Source: Pantanalinema sp. GBBB05
GTDB lineage: Bacteria > Cyanobacteriota > Cyanobacteriia > Leptolyngbyales > Leptolyngbyaceae
Reading direction: 5' to 3'
Assembly (NCBI GenBank): GCA_016743235.1
Contig: VRZD01000031.1
Span: 1-64,000, forward strand
DNA: 64,000 bases
Numbering within the stretch: position 1 is the first letter of the stretch; each line of letters begins with the position of its first letter. Positions 25,504-35,188 of this stretch are shown in pieces. Position numbers and translations under genes: made by a program. The notes under the pieces were generated by a model that did not search any database, was not told the DNA's origin, and saw nothing but the letters and a program-made list of their open reading frames with translations.

Positions 25504-25902
25504 TTAACTCCGCACTTTCAGCACTTGATCTAATAACTCTCTTGCCGGTTGGGCTTTGGCTAGTGCCGTTTGGTGATCGGTGTAAGCCCGAACTAACTTA
25601 AACAACCCACCAACTCCAGTTTTAAGTTGTTCCAGTTCTTCGCCAGTGATCACTTCACCATCCAACATCCGCACTAATAAGGGCTTAATATCACCCACTT
25701 CCTGCCGCACTTTTTGCAGCTTTTCTACAGTACCAAGTAAGGCTTTGAGCGCGTTTAAACTATCATCAATATCTTGGGTATCCGCTACAGGTTCCGGCTC
25801 ATCTGCGATCGCCGTTGTTTCCTCTAACTCTGTTGCTACCGATGCCTCGGCAACTGGCGGCTCTGTAACCGATTCTGTTTTGCTCCCATTCGTCCGTGCC
25901 AT
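25504..25902 (-). CDS. Conserved hypothetical acidic protein
   Basis: Start taken at 25902 (Met-Ala-Arg-Thr-Asn-Gly-Ser) after AGAGG; an upstream TTG is less likely. The 132-residue product has a disordered Glu/Thr/Val/Pro-rich N-terminal half (to about 55) and a helical C-terminal half with Ser-Leu-Asn-Ala-Leu-Lys-Ala-Leu-Leu and Leu-Leu-Val-Arg-Met-Leu-Asp-Gly-Glu. No signal peptide, membrane segment or metal motif. I do not recognise the family. It precedes the ABC exporter gene on the same strand by about 100 bp and might be cotranscribed with it. Confidence 0.6.
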   Translation of the reverse strand: MARTNGSKTESVTEPPVAEASVATELEETTAIADEPEPVADTQDIDDSLNALKALLGTVEKLQKVRQEVGDIKPLLVRMLDGEVITGEELEQLKTGVGGLFKLVRAYTDHQTALAKAQPARELLDQVLKVRS

Positions 25903-26420
25903 GACCATATCCTCTAGCAAGCTTCCCCAGTGTATCGTATCAATTTCAATCTGACTGATCAGAAATTTACCGTTCCAATCCCTAATTCAGCAGAATTGCC
26001 AGAGTAGCTCTGAGTCAACCAGGAAAAACCCAGTGTTAAGTTGACGATGGGGATAAACCACAAAGTTTTGTAACAGGTACACGTATGATACCCCACTTGA
26101 TCCCAGGCAATTGTCATGAGGGGTTCATCAACCGGTTCTGGGTAGTCAGACAATAGGTAGCGATCGCGCTGTTCTCAGTATTGTCCGCTGCCATAATTGA
26201 GTGCGATCGTGGCACAGTTACATTGCTCGAACTGTTCTCAGTATTGTCCGCAGCCACAATTGAATGCGATCGTGGCACAGTTGTATTGCTCGAACTGCAT
26301 TCCGTATTGTTCACCATTGCAATCGCATTGGATCGGGCGACAACAGATATCGATCGGCTTACATTCCGTATTGTCCGCTGCCACATTCGGCATGCTGCGA
26401 AAAATTAACGCTTGCACAGT
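25903..26420. other. Intergenic region with a 63-bp tandem repeat
   Basis: 518 bp. The main feature is the tandem repeat at 26171-26400. Since the period is a multiple of three, several frames stay open on both strands by necessity; none has a ribosome-binding site or family match that I can support. Confidence 0.6.
26171..26400. repeat. 63-bp tandem repeat, two near-identical and two degenerate units
   Basis: Units start at 26171 (GTTCTCAGTATTGTCCGCTG), 26234, 26297 and 26361. Units 1 and 2 are both 63 bp and differ at only a few positions; both contain TGCGATCGTGGCACAGTT. Unit 3 is 64 bp and diverged, unit 4 partial. The array begins one base pair after a GCGATCGCGCT HIP1 variant. Confidence 0.85.
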
Positions 26421-27950
26421 TTATAAAGGCAGTCCATGACCGACTAGAGGCGAATGGTTTTGGAGCTTGTGTCCTGTTAACAGATAAACATCCATTTCGC
26501 CCTTACCCTTAATATGAATCGAGCCACGGTGCTGGAAGTTATAGCGGTGTTTCAACAATTCATAGGTCGCAGCAGACACCTGAATCTCTCCAGCAATGCC
26601 ATGCGATTCCATCCGGCTAGCCACGTTGACCGTATCACCCCAGAGGTCATAAATAAACTTCTTCGTGCCAATGACCCCAGCAACCACGGGTCCCGTATTA
26701 ATGCCAATCCGGATGTCACAATCATGACCGCGCCGTAAATTAAACCGCAGAATCTCCGCTTGCATATCCATTGCCATATTCGCGATCGCTTCGGCATGGT
26801 CAGCTCTCGGTAAGGGTAACCCACCCACCACCATGTAGGCATCACCAATAGTTTTAATCTTTTCCAACCCGTGTTTTTCGGTCAAGCGATCGAATTGCGA
26901 GAAAATTTCGTTGAGCAAAGACACCAATTGGGTTGGCGGCAGCTTTTCAGATAACTTAGTGAAATTGACCAGATCAGCAAATAACACCGTTGCTTCAGCA
27001 AACCCTTGAGCAAAACTACTTTGCCCTTCCTTCAGTTGGTTTGCGATCGACTCTGGCAAGATATTCAGTAATAACTGATCCGACTTTTCCTGTTCTTCCA
27101 CCAAGCGTTGATTTGATTGGCATAGTTGAGCTGTCCGTTCAATCACTCGCAGTTCTAGCTCTTTCGAGGTCTGCCGCAACCGATTAATCACTAAAGCAAT
27201 CCCCATTAACGCTAGCAGCAGCAAGCCAGCTAGCATCGTAAACGTTTCGCGTAAGCCCGCTTGCGTTTGTTCTGTAAAACTGTCGAGTGGACGGCTAATC
27301 TCCAGCACTCCCCGCACATCGCCAACTTTCCAATCCCGCCTTGGGCTATCTGGATGCGTATTGTGGCAGGTGACGCAGCTGGGTTTCATAATATCCGCTT
27401 CGGCATACCGCAACGCTGGTCGTCCCTGAAAATTTTCTACGCGCACATACGTTTCTTGGGGATGTTGTCGCAGATATTTAAGGGCTGCCCACTCAAAGTC
27501 ATCCTTTGGTCCACCTTCCTCCTGCCGCCACCGAAAAGGATAGTCGCTATAAAGCCGCACAGACATCCCCGGATTTTGCTGGCTAATTGACTTACTCAGT
27601 TCAATCAAATACGTGGCAGGCAACGGAATTCCTCCCGGAATCGCGGCATAATCCGGAGTTACCGTAATCCCATGAACTTCCTTCGCTCGACTGACCGCAT
27701 TGTTGCTATAAAGGGTCCGTGCCTCCTTCATTGCCTGAGCGTATAACGCCGAACTTTGCACCGCTTGCGTATGGATTAGGTTAGACGAGAGCCGCGACAT
27801 GTTCAACATCGCCCCGGCTAGACCGGCGATAAACAAAATCGCGAGGAGCAAAATTGTCTGGCGATTCACAAGTTGAACAATCAACCGGAGAATTTTGTCA
27901 ACGAACAAAGGGGTAGAATGCTTGTCGGATCGTGAATCTGTGAGATTCAT
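26421..27950 (-). CDS. Membrane adenylate/guanylate cyclase with DUF3365 c-type haem sensor
   Basis: From an ATG at 27950 (GGGAGAG upstream) the product has 509 residues. A membrane helix (about 33-53) is followed by a periplasmic DUF3365 (Tll0287-like) domain carrying Ser-Cys-Val-Thr-Cys-His at about 192-197, a covalent haem-c site. A second membrane helix (about 238-260) leads to a coiled-coil and a class III cyclase domain (about 315-500). The cyclase has metal-binding Asp residues in Leu-Phe-Ala-Asp-Leu-Val and Ile-Gly-Asp-Ala-Tyr, and a late Arg-Met-Glu-Ser. It should make cAMP (or cGMP) on the cytoplasmic side in response to a periplasmic redox or gas signal. The divergent neighbour has a cyclic-nucleotide-binding domain, which suggests a functional pair. 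Confidence 0.88.
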   Translation of the reverse strand: MNLTDSRSDKHSTPLFVDKILRLIVQLVNRQTILLLAILFIAGLAGAMLNMSRLSSNLIHTQAVQSSALYAQAMKEARTLYSNNAVSRAKEVHGITVTPDYAAIPGGIPLPATYLIELSKSISQQNPGMSVRLYSDYPFRWRQEEGGPKDDFEWAALKYLRQHPQETYVRVENFQGRPALRYAEADIMKPSCVTCHNTHPDSPRRDWKVGDVRGVLEISRPLDSFTEQTQAGLRETFTMLAGLLLLALMGIALVINRLRQTSKELELRVIERTAQLCQSNQRLVEEQEKSDQLLLNILPESIANQLKEGQSSFAQGFAEATVLFADLVNFTKLSEKLPPTQLVSLLNEIFSQFDRLTEKHGLEKIKTIGDAYMVVGGLPLPRADHAEAIANMAMDMQAEILRFNLRRGHDCDIRIGINTGPVVAGVIGTKKFIYDLWGDTVNVASRMESHGIAGEIQVSAATYELLKHRYNFQHRGSIHIKGKGEMDVYLLTGHKLQNHSPLVGHGLPL

Positions 27951-28588
27951 CAATTCTCTCCCGTCTTAGTAGAGACTATGGCAGGCACCGGACGGTACTT
28001 TTTTCAATTAATTTCACGTTCCTTCAGGAAAGTTTCGCTAAAACTCCTGTCTCTCTTTACAACTCCTTTACAGGCGATCCGGACGAATCGAGGGGAGGTC
28101 AAGAGGATAATCGTTGCCAGTTGTGATTCATTCCGGCTCCATCCTCAATTAACCCCCCGGAACGATCGCGATTGATCACCCCAATCGCTCGACCAAAGTA
28201 TTAAGAATCGTAAACGATTCCGGTTCTGGCGATCGAGGCTTGAAAGGTTGAACTTTAGAAACTAATGAGTTAATGCCCCCGGTAGCCCAGTGATATCAAC
28301 CAACATTCAGTACCCATTGATCCTCCCCAATCCGCTTGGTGGAGGCATCACTGCCCTAATCTATGCTCCCCTGGTCTAAGCCACTCTGTACCCACATCGC
28401 TTGATCAGATCAAGCTCAAGAGCGGCATTTTGCTTCCTAGCCTCCTAATGCTGGGGAAACTTAGCTTTCTAAATCCCTCTGAGCTAACGGAATACCGGGG
28501 AAGCACTCGCCATTTGCGATCACCCAGTTCAGTTAGAAGATTTATTGAAATCACTGCGGCTATCAAACTTCATTGAGGAGATCATTGC
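27951..28588. other. Divergent intergenic region between cyclase and Fe-S/CNB gene
   Basis: 638 bp with no supported gene; a 65-codon plus-strand frame at 27978 has no family character. The notable element is the dyad at 28399-28415. Confidence 0.55.
28399..28415. promoter_or_regulatory. Perfect 17-nt dyad, candidate operator
   Basis: GCTTGATC and GATCAAGC flank a single A, 174 nt upstream of the Fe-S/FHA/CNB gene and within the divergent region shared with the cyclase. It does not fit the CRP half-site TGTGA/TCACA. No bound regulator can be named. Confidence 0.4.
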
Positions 28589-31500
28589 ATGTTAGGAGTG
28601 AGCAAGCTACCACAAGGTTCTGAGCGACAGATGCATCTAGTCCGGTGGTTGCTGACTGTCGGTTGGCTCAGCATGATTGCTTCTTTGTTTTGGCAACCGC
28701 TTGCCGCTCATTTTGACCTGGGCAACCCGGAATTATTGCTGATGCCGATGCCGCCGCATCAATGTATTCCAGTGCAAGGCAACTGTTTAGCCCAACAGCC
28801 AACTGCGATCGCGCTAGCCTTGTTCTGGACGCTGATTGTCCCCAGTTCTATCTTGATTCTGTTAGTATTTGGTCACGAAACCTGGCGGCGGATTTGCCCC
28901 CTCTCTTTTCTCTCACAAATTCCTCGGGCATTAGGAATTCAGCGCAAACGTAAAAGCCAGAAATCCCCTGCTGCTGCGACGCGATATGAACTAGTCAAAA
29001 TTCGTAAAGACTCCTGGTTAGGAAAAAATCATTTATATGTGCAGTTTGCTCTACTGACGATCGGGTTAGTGATGCGGCTGCTATTTGTGAACTCTGACAG
29101 TGTGGCGTTAGGCCTATTCCTCATTCTGACAATTTTGTCAGCCATTACGGTTGGTTATTTGTATGAGGGCAAGAGTTGGTGTCAATACTTCTGCCCCATG
29201 GCGCCTGTCCAAATGATTTTTAATGGTCCAAGGGGATTACTAGGCAGTGAGGCACACCAGGGTCAAAAACAAACGGTGACGCAATCGATGTGTCGAACCG
29301 TGGATAAAGAGGGCAATGAAAAAAGTGCTTGTGTGGGTTGCCAATCGCCCTGTATTGATATTGATGCTGAACGAACGTATTGGGAAACGTTTACTCACCC
29401 TGGTCGCAAATTTATTCAATACGGTTATGTTGGATTGTTACTAGGATTTTTTCTATATTATTTTTTATACGCTGGTAGTTTCGGTTACCTGTTTTCTGGA
29501 GCCTGGTTACGGGAAGCGAACCAATCCAGTAGTTTATTGGCACCGGGATTCTATATTGCCAAGCAAGCCATTCCGATTCCTAAGTTGCTAGCTGTGCCGC
29601 TCACGTTGATAACGGCAATCGGTATGAGTTATTTGATTTTAATTGCCGTCGAACAAGGGTATTGGAACTATTTCAAACGTCAACAACAAAAGGTTTCACC
29701 CCAACAAGTTTCCCATTTTGTTTTTTCTCTGTGCACATTCTTCTGCTTTAATATCTTCTTTTTCTTTGGCAGTCGATCGCTACTCAGTCCATTTCCCTTA
29801 CCGATCCATCTGTTGTTTAACGGCGTGATTGTTCTTGTCAGTACCCTCTGGTTGTCTCGTACGCTCGGTCGCAGCGCGGGATTATATTCCCGTGAAAGTC
29901 TGGCTGGCAGCTTACGCCGACAACTGAGTAAACTCACGATCGACTTCTCACGATTTTTAGAAGGGCGATCGATGGATGATCTGAAGGCGGAAGAAGTCTA
30001 TGTCTTAGCCAAAGTATTGCCTGGATTCAATCAGGAACAGGGCTTACAGTTGTATAAAGGCGTATTGCGAGAAGCATTAGAGCAGGGTAATACAGATTCG
30101 GCGTCTAGCCTGGAAGCACTGCGGCAAATTCGGCAGGAGTTAGGGATTAAAGATGAAGATCACTTTAACGTGCTTACCGAGTTAGGAGCCGCAGAACCAG
30201 AATTATTAGATCCGAAAAAGCGGCGGACTCGGGAAAGTCAGTTGCGGATTGAAAGCTATCGCCAAGCACTGGCAACTATGTTGTTAGATTTAGTGGATAG
30301 TGGGATGTCGCTTCAAGAAGCCATGCAACGACAGAAGAAACAACTTCAGGTGTTGAAGTTGGAATATGGCATGACTAGCGAAGAAGAAGAACAGGTGTTA
30401 AGCCAGATTCTAGAAGGAGAGAAAAGTACCATTCTGCGCAAAGCGGAGGTCTTACTCGAACAACTGCAAGAATTGGCTTTACGGCAGCAAGTTTTAAGTA
30501 GTCATACTCTGGATGAACAAACGGCTGTATTCAAGTTATTGCGGCAAACAGCCGTGCAGCACAAGCAGCAGATCATTACTAAACAAATGCTGGGACTGCT
30601 GGAAGTATTGGGAGATATTCCCGAGGCGATCGAGTTAGCGAACACCATTCGGAATTTAGCCGGAGATGTCTTGCCCGACATCCTACAAACCCCAGAAGGC
30701 TCTTTAACCTGGAAGACTCGCCTCAAATCAGATATCCTGACCGTTCTAGAGGGGATTCCAGTCGATACTCATCACTGGGCGCCGAAGATTGATGCTTTTA
30801 ATCAACCTGCGATCGAATTGACTAGCATCTCCATACCCGATGCGGGCACGGTAGGAACGCTGCTTAACTCCCATCAGTCCTTGATTCATGTACTAGAGGA
30901 ATTGCTACAAGAGCTAGATCCCCTGATTCAAACGCTGGCTCTATATGGCCTAAATCTTTTACATCCTGAGCAGGCTCGTCGGCAAGCCAAGCAGATCCTA
31001 GCCTTACAGCAGGGACACTGGTTAGTACGAGAAACCGCTCAAACCTTACTCGATCGCAATCAGGAACAAACTCAGCAAGCCGTCCAAACCCTCATTACTC
31101 ATATCACTTGTCAAGGCAAAGTAGACATTCAAAGCTTTCAGCAATCCGTGGTACGGGTGGGACGTAGTCCCGTTAATGATTTGGTTCTCACCGATCCGAA
31201 AGTGGCTCCCCACCATGCCGTGTTTTACCAGGATGGTGAAGGCTTTAGTGTATTGGATTTAGGGGTGAATGGTGGGGTCTATGTAGGGAATAAACATTTA
31301 CAGAGCGATCGCGATCGGCTCCAGCTTGGTCAGGTCATCCGCCTCGGTGCAGTCAAAGAAACCAGTATTCGCGTCTCTTGGGAGAAACAACCTCTCCGCA
31401 CAAAAGCTCCTACCGCCATCATTGGTACGCTTGACAAAGTACTACTCTTGTTTGAAAGCCGCTTTTTCCGATCGCTGAAACCAGAAGCACTGATTGAATT

Positions 31501-31867
31501 GGGACGGAGTGCCAGCGTCCAGGTTTATGCGCGAGGAGAACGGCTATGTCAAGCTGGCGAACCATCTGACTCCATTTTGTTATTGATTGATGGTACGGCA
31601 GAGGTGGTAGTTGTACGAGGTCAGACCGAGCAAATCGTTGGCACCGTGAATGGTGGAGAAACGATCGGTGAAATGGGTGTGTTAACCCGGCAGAAACGCT
31701 CTGCTTCAGTGGTATCTACTTCTGATTACTGTTGCGTCTTAATTATTCAAGCCGATAAATTTGATGCTGTCTTGCGTCAAGATCCAGAGCTTGCCAGAAA
31801 CCTGCTCGTGGTGTTGAGTATTCGCTTGCAAACGATGACCAGCAAAGTGAAAGCTGTGAAAGCATAG
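28589..31867 (+). CDS. Membrane Fe-S protein fused to FHA and cyclic-nucleotide-binding domains
   Basis: This 1092-residue protein joins domains not usually found together. The N-terminal 430 residues have about seven membrane helices and NapH/NosR/CcoG-like motifs: Arg-Arg-Ile-Cys-Pro-Leu-Ser (Cys103), Trp-Cys-x-Tyr-Phe-Cys-Pro (Cys198, Cys202), Cys235, and Cys-Val-Gly-Cys-x3-Cys (248, 251, 255), suited to Fe-S clusters. A largely helical region (about 440-840) with Glu/Gln-rich segments follows. Then come an FHA domain (about 850-925, Val-Gly-Arg-Ser-Pro) and a cyclic-nucleotide-binding domain (about 955-1085, Gly-Glu-x-Ile-Gly-Glu-Met and Arg-Ser-Ala-Ser). A GAGGAG box fixes the start. The divergent haem cyclase could supply the nucleotide; I infer redox-linked cAMP control of an electron-transfer protein. 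Confidence 0.85.
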   Translation: MLGVSKLPQGSERQMHLVRWLLTVGWLSMIASLFWQPLAAHFDLGNPELLLMPMPPHQCIPVQGNCLAQQPTAIALALFWTLIVPSSILILLVFGHETWRRICPLSFLSQIPRALGIQRKRKSQKSPAAATRYELVKIRKDSWLGKNHLYVQFALLTIGLVMRLLFVNSDSVALGLFLILTILSAITVGYLYEGKSWCQYFCPMAPVQMIFNGPRGLLGSEAHQGQKQTVTQSMCRTVDKEGNEKSACVGCQSPCIDIDAERTYWETFTHPGRKFIQYGYVGLLLGFFLYYFLYAGSFGYLFSGAWLREANQSSSLLAPGFYIAKQAIPIPKLLAVPLTLITAIGMSYLILIAVEQGYWNYFKRQQQKVSPQQVSHFVFSLCTFFCFNIFFFFGSRSLLSPFPLPIHLLFNGVIVLVSTLWLSRTLGRSAGLYSRESLAGSLRRQLSKLTIDFSRFLEGRSMDDLKAEEVYVLAKVLPGFNQEQGLQLYKGVLREALEQGNTDSASSLEALRQIRQELGIKDEDHFNVLTELGAAEPELLDPKKRRTRESQLRIESYRQALATMLLDLVDSGMSLQEAMQRQKKQLQVLKLEYGMTSEEEEQVLSQILEGEKSTILRKAEVLLEQLQELALRQQVLSSHTLDEQTAVFKLLRQTAVQHKQQIITKQMLGLLEVLGDIPEAIELANTIRNLAGDVLPDILQTPEGSLTWKTRLKSDILTVLEGIPVDTHHWAPKIDAFNQPAIELTSISIPDAGTVGTLLNSHQSLIHVLEELLQELDPLIQTLALYGLNLLHPEQARRQAKQILALQQGHWLVRETAQTLLDRNQEQTQQAVQTLITHITCQGKVDIQSFQQSVVRVGRSPVNDLVLTDPKVAPHHAVFYQDGEGFSVLDLGVNGGVYVGNKHLQSDRDRLQLGQVIRLGAVKETSIRVSWEKQPLRTKAPTAIIGTLDKVLLLFESRFFRSLKPEALIELGRSASVQVYARGERLCQAGEPSDSILLLIDGTAEVVVVRGQTEQIVGTVNGGETIGEMGVLTRQKRSASVVSTSDYCCVLIIQADKFDAVLRQDPELARNLLVVLSIRLQTMTSKVKAVKA

Positions 31868-31895
31868 GAGAAGGCAAAGCTGCGTACGAAGCGAA

Positions 31896-33059
31896 CTAGA
31901 GTTTAAGGATAGTCGATCGCATCCGCTCGATCGCAGTCTGAATATTCTCTAATGAATTAGCATAGGAAATTCTCAGATAACCATCTCCATAATGACCAAA
32001 CGCCGTACCAGACAAGACAGCCACTCCAGCATCTGCTAACAAATGATCTGCCAGGGCATTCGCCGACAATGGAAGGTGTTGCACATTGGGAAAGGCGTAA
32101 AAGGCTCCCGCCGGCTTGAGGCAATGGATGCCCGGAATGGTATTCAAGCCAGCTACAACAGCGTCCCGGCGGCGCTGGAATTCAGCGACCATCTGTTCCA
32201 CAAACTCCTGGGAACCCTGGAGGGCTGCCATGCCAGCCATTTGCGTGAAGGCACAGGTACAAGAATTAGAATTGATCATCAAGCGAACGATGCCTTCTAC
32301 CAGTGATTTGGGAAAAATCCCATAGCCCAGTCGCCATCCAGTCATAGCATAGGTTTTAGAATGCCCATCCAGTAGAATAGTGCGATCTTTCATCCCTGGG
32401 AATTGAATCGGGCTAACGTGCTTACCTTCATAGAGAATGCGGGAATAAATCTCATCGGAAAGGATATAAAAGTTATGCCGTTCAGCTAACTCTGCGATCG
32501 CGGCTAAATCATCGGCTTGTAACAATTCACCGGTGGGATTTTGAGGGGAATTGAGAATCAGTAACCGAGTACGATCGGAGACAGCATCGACCAAATCATC
32601 CAAATGAAAGCGAAATTTCACTTCTTCCCGTAGGGGGAGTGGTACAGGCTTAGCCCCAACAAAATTAATCACTGACTCGTAAATAGGAAAACCTGGATTA
32701 GGATAAATGACTTCATCACCTTCATTCACTAATGCCAGCAGAGTGAAGAAAATCACTGGTTTTGCCCCCGGCGTAACCACAACTTCATCGGGATGGATTT
32801 CTACCCCACGCGTGGTTGTGATATGCTCAGCGATCGCTTCCCGCAATGGGAGTAAACCAGCTGCTGGAGTATAACCTGTATACCCATCTTTCATGGCTCG
32901 AAATGCGGCTTCACAGATGGGAAATGGGGTCGGAAAATCGGGCTGTCCAATCTCTAGATGAATGATCGATCGTCCTTGAGCGGCTAATTGTTGTGCCTTG
33001 GCAAATACATCAAATGCGGATTCCGTACCTAATCGATTCATCCGTTCTGCAAGTTCCAT
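31896..33059 (-). CDS. PLP-dependent class I/II aminotransferase
   Basis: The 387-residue fold-type I aminotransferase shows the expected landmarks: Gly-Gln-Pro-Asp-Phe-Pro-Thr-Pro near 38, Ser-Pro-Gln-Asn-Pro-Thr-Gly near 173, and the Schiff-base lysine in Gly-His-Ser-Lys-Thr-Tyr-Ala-Met-Thr-Gly-Trp-Arg at about 234. Arg in Leu-Arg-Ile-Ser-Tyr near the end should hold the substrate carboxylate. The nearest general class is aspartate/aromatic aminotransferase. Being the last minus-strand gene of a locus with Hpd and HmgA, it could convert tyrosine to 4-hydroxyphenylpyruvate, the first step of the pathway. Context supports this; sequence alone does not decide between tyrosine, aspartate and other donors. 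Confidence 0.85.
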   Translation of the reverse strand: MELAERMNRLGTESAFDVFAKAQQLAAQGRSIIHLEIGQPDFPTPFPICEAAFRAMKDGYTGYTPAAGLLPLREAIAEHITTTRGVEIHPDEVVVTPGAKPVIFFTLLALVNEGDEVIYPNPGFPIYESVINFVGAKPVPLPLREEVKFRFHLDDLVDAVSDRTRLLILNSPQNPTGELLQADDLAAIAELAERHNFYILSDEIYSRILYEGKHVSPIQFPGMKDRTILLDGHSKTYAMTGWRLGYGIFPKSLVEGIVRLMINSNSCTCAFTQMAGMAALQGSQEFVEQMVAEFQRRRDAVVAGLNTIPGIHCLKPAGAFYAFPNVQHLPLSANALADHLLADAGVAVLSGTAFGHYGDGYLRISYANSLENIQTAIERMRSTILKL

Positions 33060-33095
33060 ATGATGCCCTCAAGTTAGTCATCAAGTCGTGAACAA

Positions 33096-35174
33096 TTAAG
33101 TGATGTTAGTCAGTGGCGGATTGTCTATCGTCGCTCGATAGTGCTCTCGTAAAACCCGGCGCATTACTTTGTTGGAGGCTGTACGAGGTAATGCGCCAAC
33201 CATGATTACCTGCTGAATTTTAAATAAGGGATTGAGTTGCTGCGCGATCGCTGTTTGCAAAATGGATTTTAATGCGGTTGCGGTAATTTGAGCATCCGGT
33301 ACAACAACTGCATAAATCATTAATTGGCTTGGTCCCCCATCCGTTGGCGCAACTGCGATCGCGGCAGCGTCACAAATGATGTCAACTGTATTGATGACTC
33401 GCTCGATGTCGGCAGAACTAACTTTAATGCCACCTAAATTCATCGTGTCATCTACTCGACCACAAACCCGATAATAGCCACTGGGAAAACGTTCTAAATA
33501 ATCACCATGCCGACGTAAATTCGGGTAATTCTGCCCATCCAACTTGACATGAGGTGTATCAGCGAAGTAAACCTGATGATGGTCTTGATGCAGTAATTCC
33601 GTCGAAAGCCCGATCGCAGGTGGAATGATCCAGCCTTCACCTTTCGTCGCCGGCTGATAGTCAGCATCCAGGATCACTAAATCCACTCCTAAGGCTGGAG
33701 TCGTAAAGGTGGCCGGTATACAGGGCTGCACCAAAGTACCCGTGAGATAACCACCCCCAATTTCTGTCCCACCACAGTATTCAATTACCGGTTTGTAACC
33801 CGCTAGTGCCATGAGAAACAGCATGTCTTGGGGATTGGAGCATTCGCCAGTGGAACTGAAGGCGTGAATCGCACTCCAATCAAGTCCCTGCATACAGTGG
33901 GTCACTTTCCAGGCACTGACTAAACTGGGTACAACGCCTAACATCGTCACTCCAGCATTCTGAACGAATTGACCATATGCTCGAGTTGTCGGGGCGCCAT
34001 CATAAAGGGCGATCGTGGCACGATTGAGCAGACTGGCATAGATTAACCAGGGTCCCATCATCCAGCCTAAATTGGTTGACCAAGCGACAACATCACCGGG
34101 ATGAATGTCGTGGTGTAAATGAGCATCAACAGCACATTTGATTGGAGTAGTTTGGGTCCAGGGAATCGCTTTGGGCGTACCCGTAGTCCCCGATGAGAAC
34201 AAAATATTGATATGACGATCGGGAGGGACAGGAATGGCGGTAAAGCGAGGATTGGTACTAAGAAAAGTTTGCCAGGTCAGATCTCCCGATCGCAGGTTAA
34301 CCGTTGGTAAAGCCTGTTGAGAGAGGACGATCGCGCGTGGAGCCTCGGCGGCAATAACTTTAGGATACAAAGGTAATACCTTGTCCCCTCGTTGAATCTC
34401 ATCCTGGGTAAAGATTGCTTTGGCGTTGGCTAGGCGTAATCGAGTCGCAATTTCAGAGGCGGCAAAACTATCAGCAATTGAGACAACCACACAACCAGCA
34501 GCGATAATTCCCAGATAAATCGCGACGGCTTCCGCTGTCATTGGTAAATCAATCGCAATCGCATCGCCGGGATGGAATCCTAATTCAACTAAACCGTTAG
34601 CAACTTGGTTCGTTAAAGTATGTAATTCATCGTATGTCCAAGTTCTCAGCGGACTAGTTTCTGATTGGGCAACGATCGCGGGAGCATTCCCAGGCGCTTG
34701 AAAGCAGCTTTCTACAATATTGAATTTCGCGTTAACGAACCAGTGAGGAAATTCGATGCCACGGGAGCAGTCCACCAGCTCTGTATAAGGTTGGTGAAAC
34801 TGAATGCCGAGACGTTGAATCATCTTCTCCCAAAAGCTGGTGCGGTTTTGGGTTGACCAGGTATGAAGGTCAGCGTAGGAAGAGATCGCCAAGTCTCGCA
34901 TTAACGTTGCAATATTCGTTGTCTGCATTTGCTCCGGTGAGGGGATCCAGGCAGGTGGTGATTCCTGCTCCCAATCAGCAAACGTCGTTTCGTATAGAAG
35001 TTGATGTAGGGCAAACGGATGACTCGGTTGCAGGAGGTGTTGGCTAAGATACTGCCAGCTTGCGATCGCGGGTAGTGACGCTAGGGCTTGATTAATTAGT
35101 GGTAGTAACGCAATTGCGGTAGCTGATTCTACTCCACACTGTTGGAGTTGGGCGAGCGACACTTGCTTGACCAT
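33096..35174 (-). CDS. AMP-forming acyl-activating enzyme (AAE17/18-like)
   Basis: Start set at 35174 (Met-Val-Lys-Gln-Val-Ser), 9 nt after GAGGTG, avoiding the 46-bp overlap of the longer frame; 692 residues. The ANL fold is clear: phosphate loop Phe-Ser-Ser-Gly-Thr-Thr-Gly-Thr-Pro-Lys-Ala, a Tyr-Cys-Gly-Gly-Thr-Glu-Ile-Gly-Gly adenine motif, Arg-His-Gly-Asp, Gly-Gly-Ile-Lys-Val-Ser-Ser hinge and the C-terminal lysine in Ser-Asn-Lys-Val-Met-Arg. Spacing and wording (Asn-Leu-Gly-Trp-Met-Met-Gly-Pro-Trp) recall plant peroxisomal acyl-activating enzymes 17/18 more than acetyl-CoA synthetase. In a homogentisate locus, whose final products are fumarate and acetoacetate, activation of acetoacetate or an aromatic acid is possible but unproven. 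Confidence 0.8.
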   Translation of the reverse strand: MVKQVSLAQLQQCGVESATAIALLPLINQALASLPAIASWQYLSQHLLQPSHPFALHQLLYETTFADWEQESPPAWIPSPEQMQTTNIATLMRDLAISSYADLHTWSTQNRTSFWEKMIQRLGIQFHQPYTELVDCSRGIEFPHWFVNAKFNIVESCFQAPGNAPAIVAQSETSPLRTWTYDELHTLTNQVANGLVELGFHPGDAIAIDLPMTAEAVAIYLGIIAAGCVVVSIADSFAASEIATRLRLANAKAIFTQDEIQRGDKVLPLYPKVIAAEAPRAIVLSQQALPTVNLRSGDLTWQTFLSTNPRFTAIPVPPDRHINILFSSGTTGTPKAIPWTQTTPIKCAVDAHLHHDIHPGDVVAWSTNLGWMMGPWLIYASLLNRATIALYDGAPTTRAYGQFVQNAGVTMLGVVPSLVSAWKVTHCMQGLDWSAIHAFSSTGECSNPQDMLFLMALAGYKPVIEYCGGTEIGGGYLTGTLVQPCIPATFTTPALGVDLVILDADYQPATKGEGWIIPPAIGLSTELLHQDHHQVYFADTPHVKLDGQNYPNLRRHGDYLERFPSGYYRVCGRVDDTMNLGGIKVSSADIERVINTVDIICDAAAIAVAPTDGGPSQLMIYAVVVPDAQITATALKSILQTAIAQQLNPLFKIQQVIMVGALPRTASNKVMRRVLREHYRATIDNPPLTNIT

Positions 35175-35188
35175 TAGCGCCACCTCAC

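Noticed and set aside
26171..26400. Possible CRISPR array
   Set aside because: The units are contiguous 63-bp direct repeats with no unique spacers, and no cas gene is near.
26114..26439. Three or more repeat-encoded frames over the tandem repeat
   Set aside because: Open frames follow automatically from a 63-bp period; no start signals.
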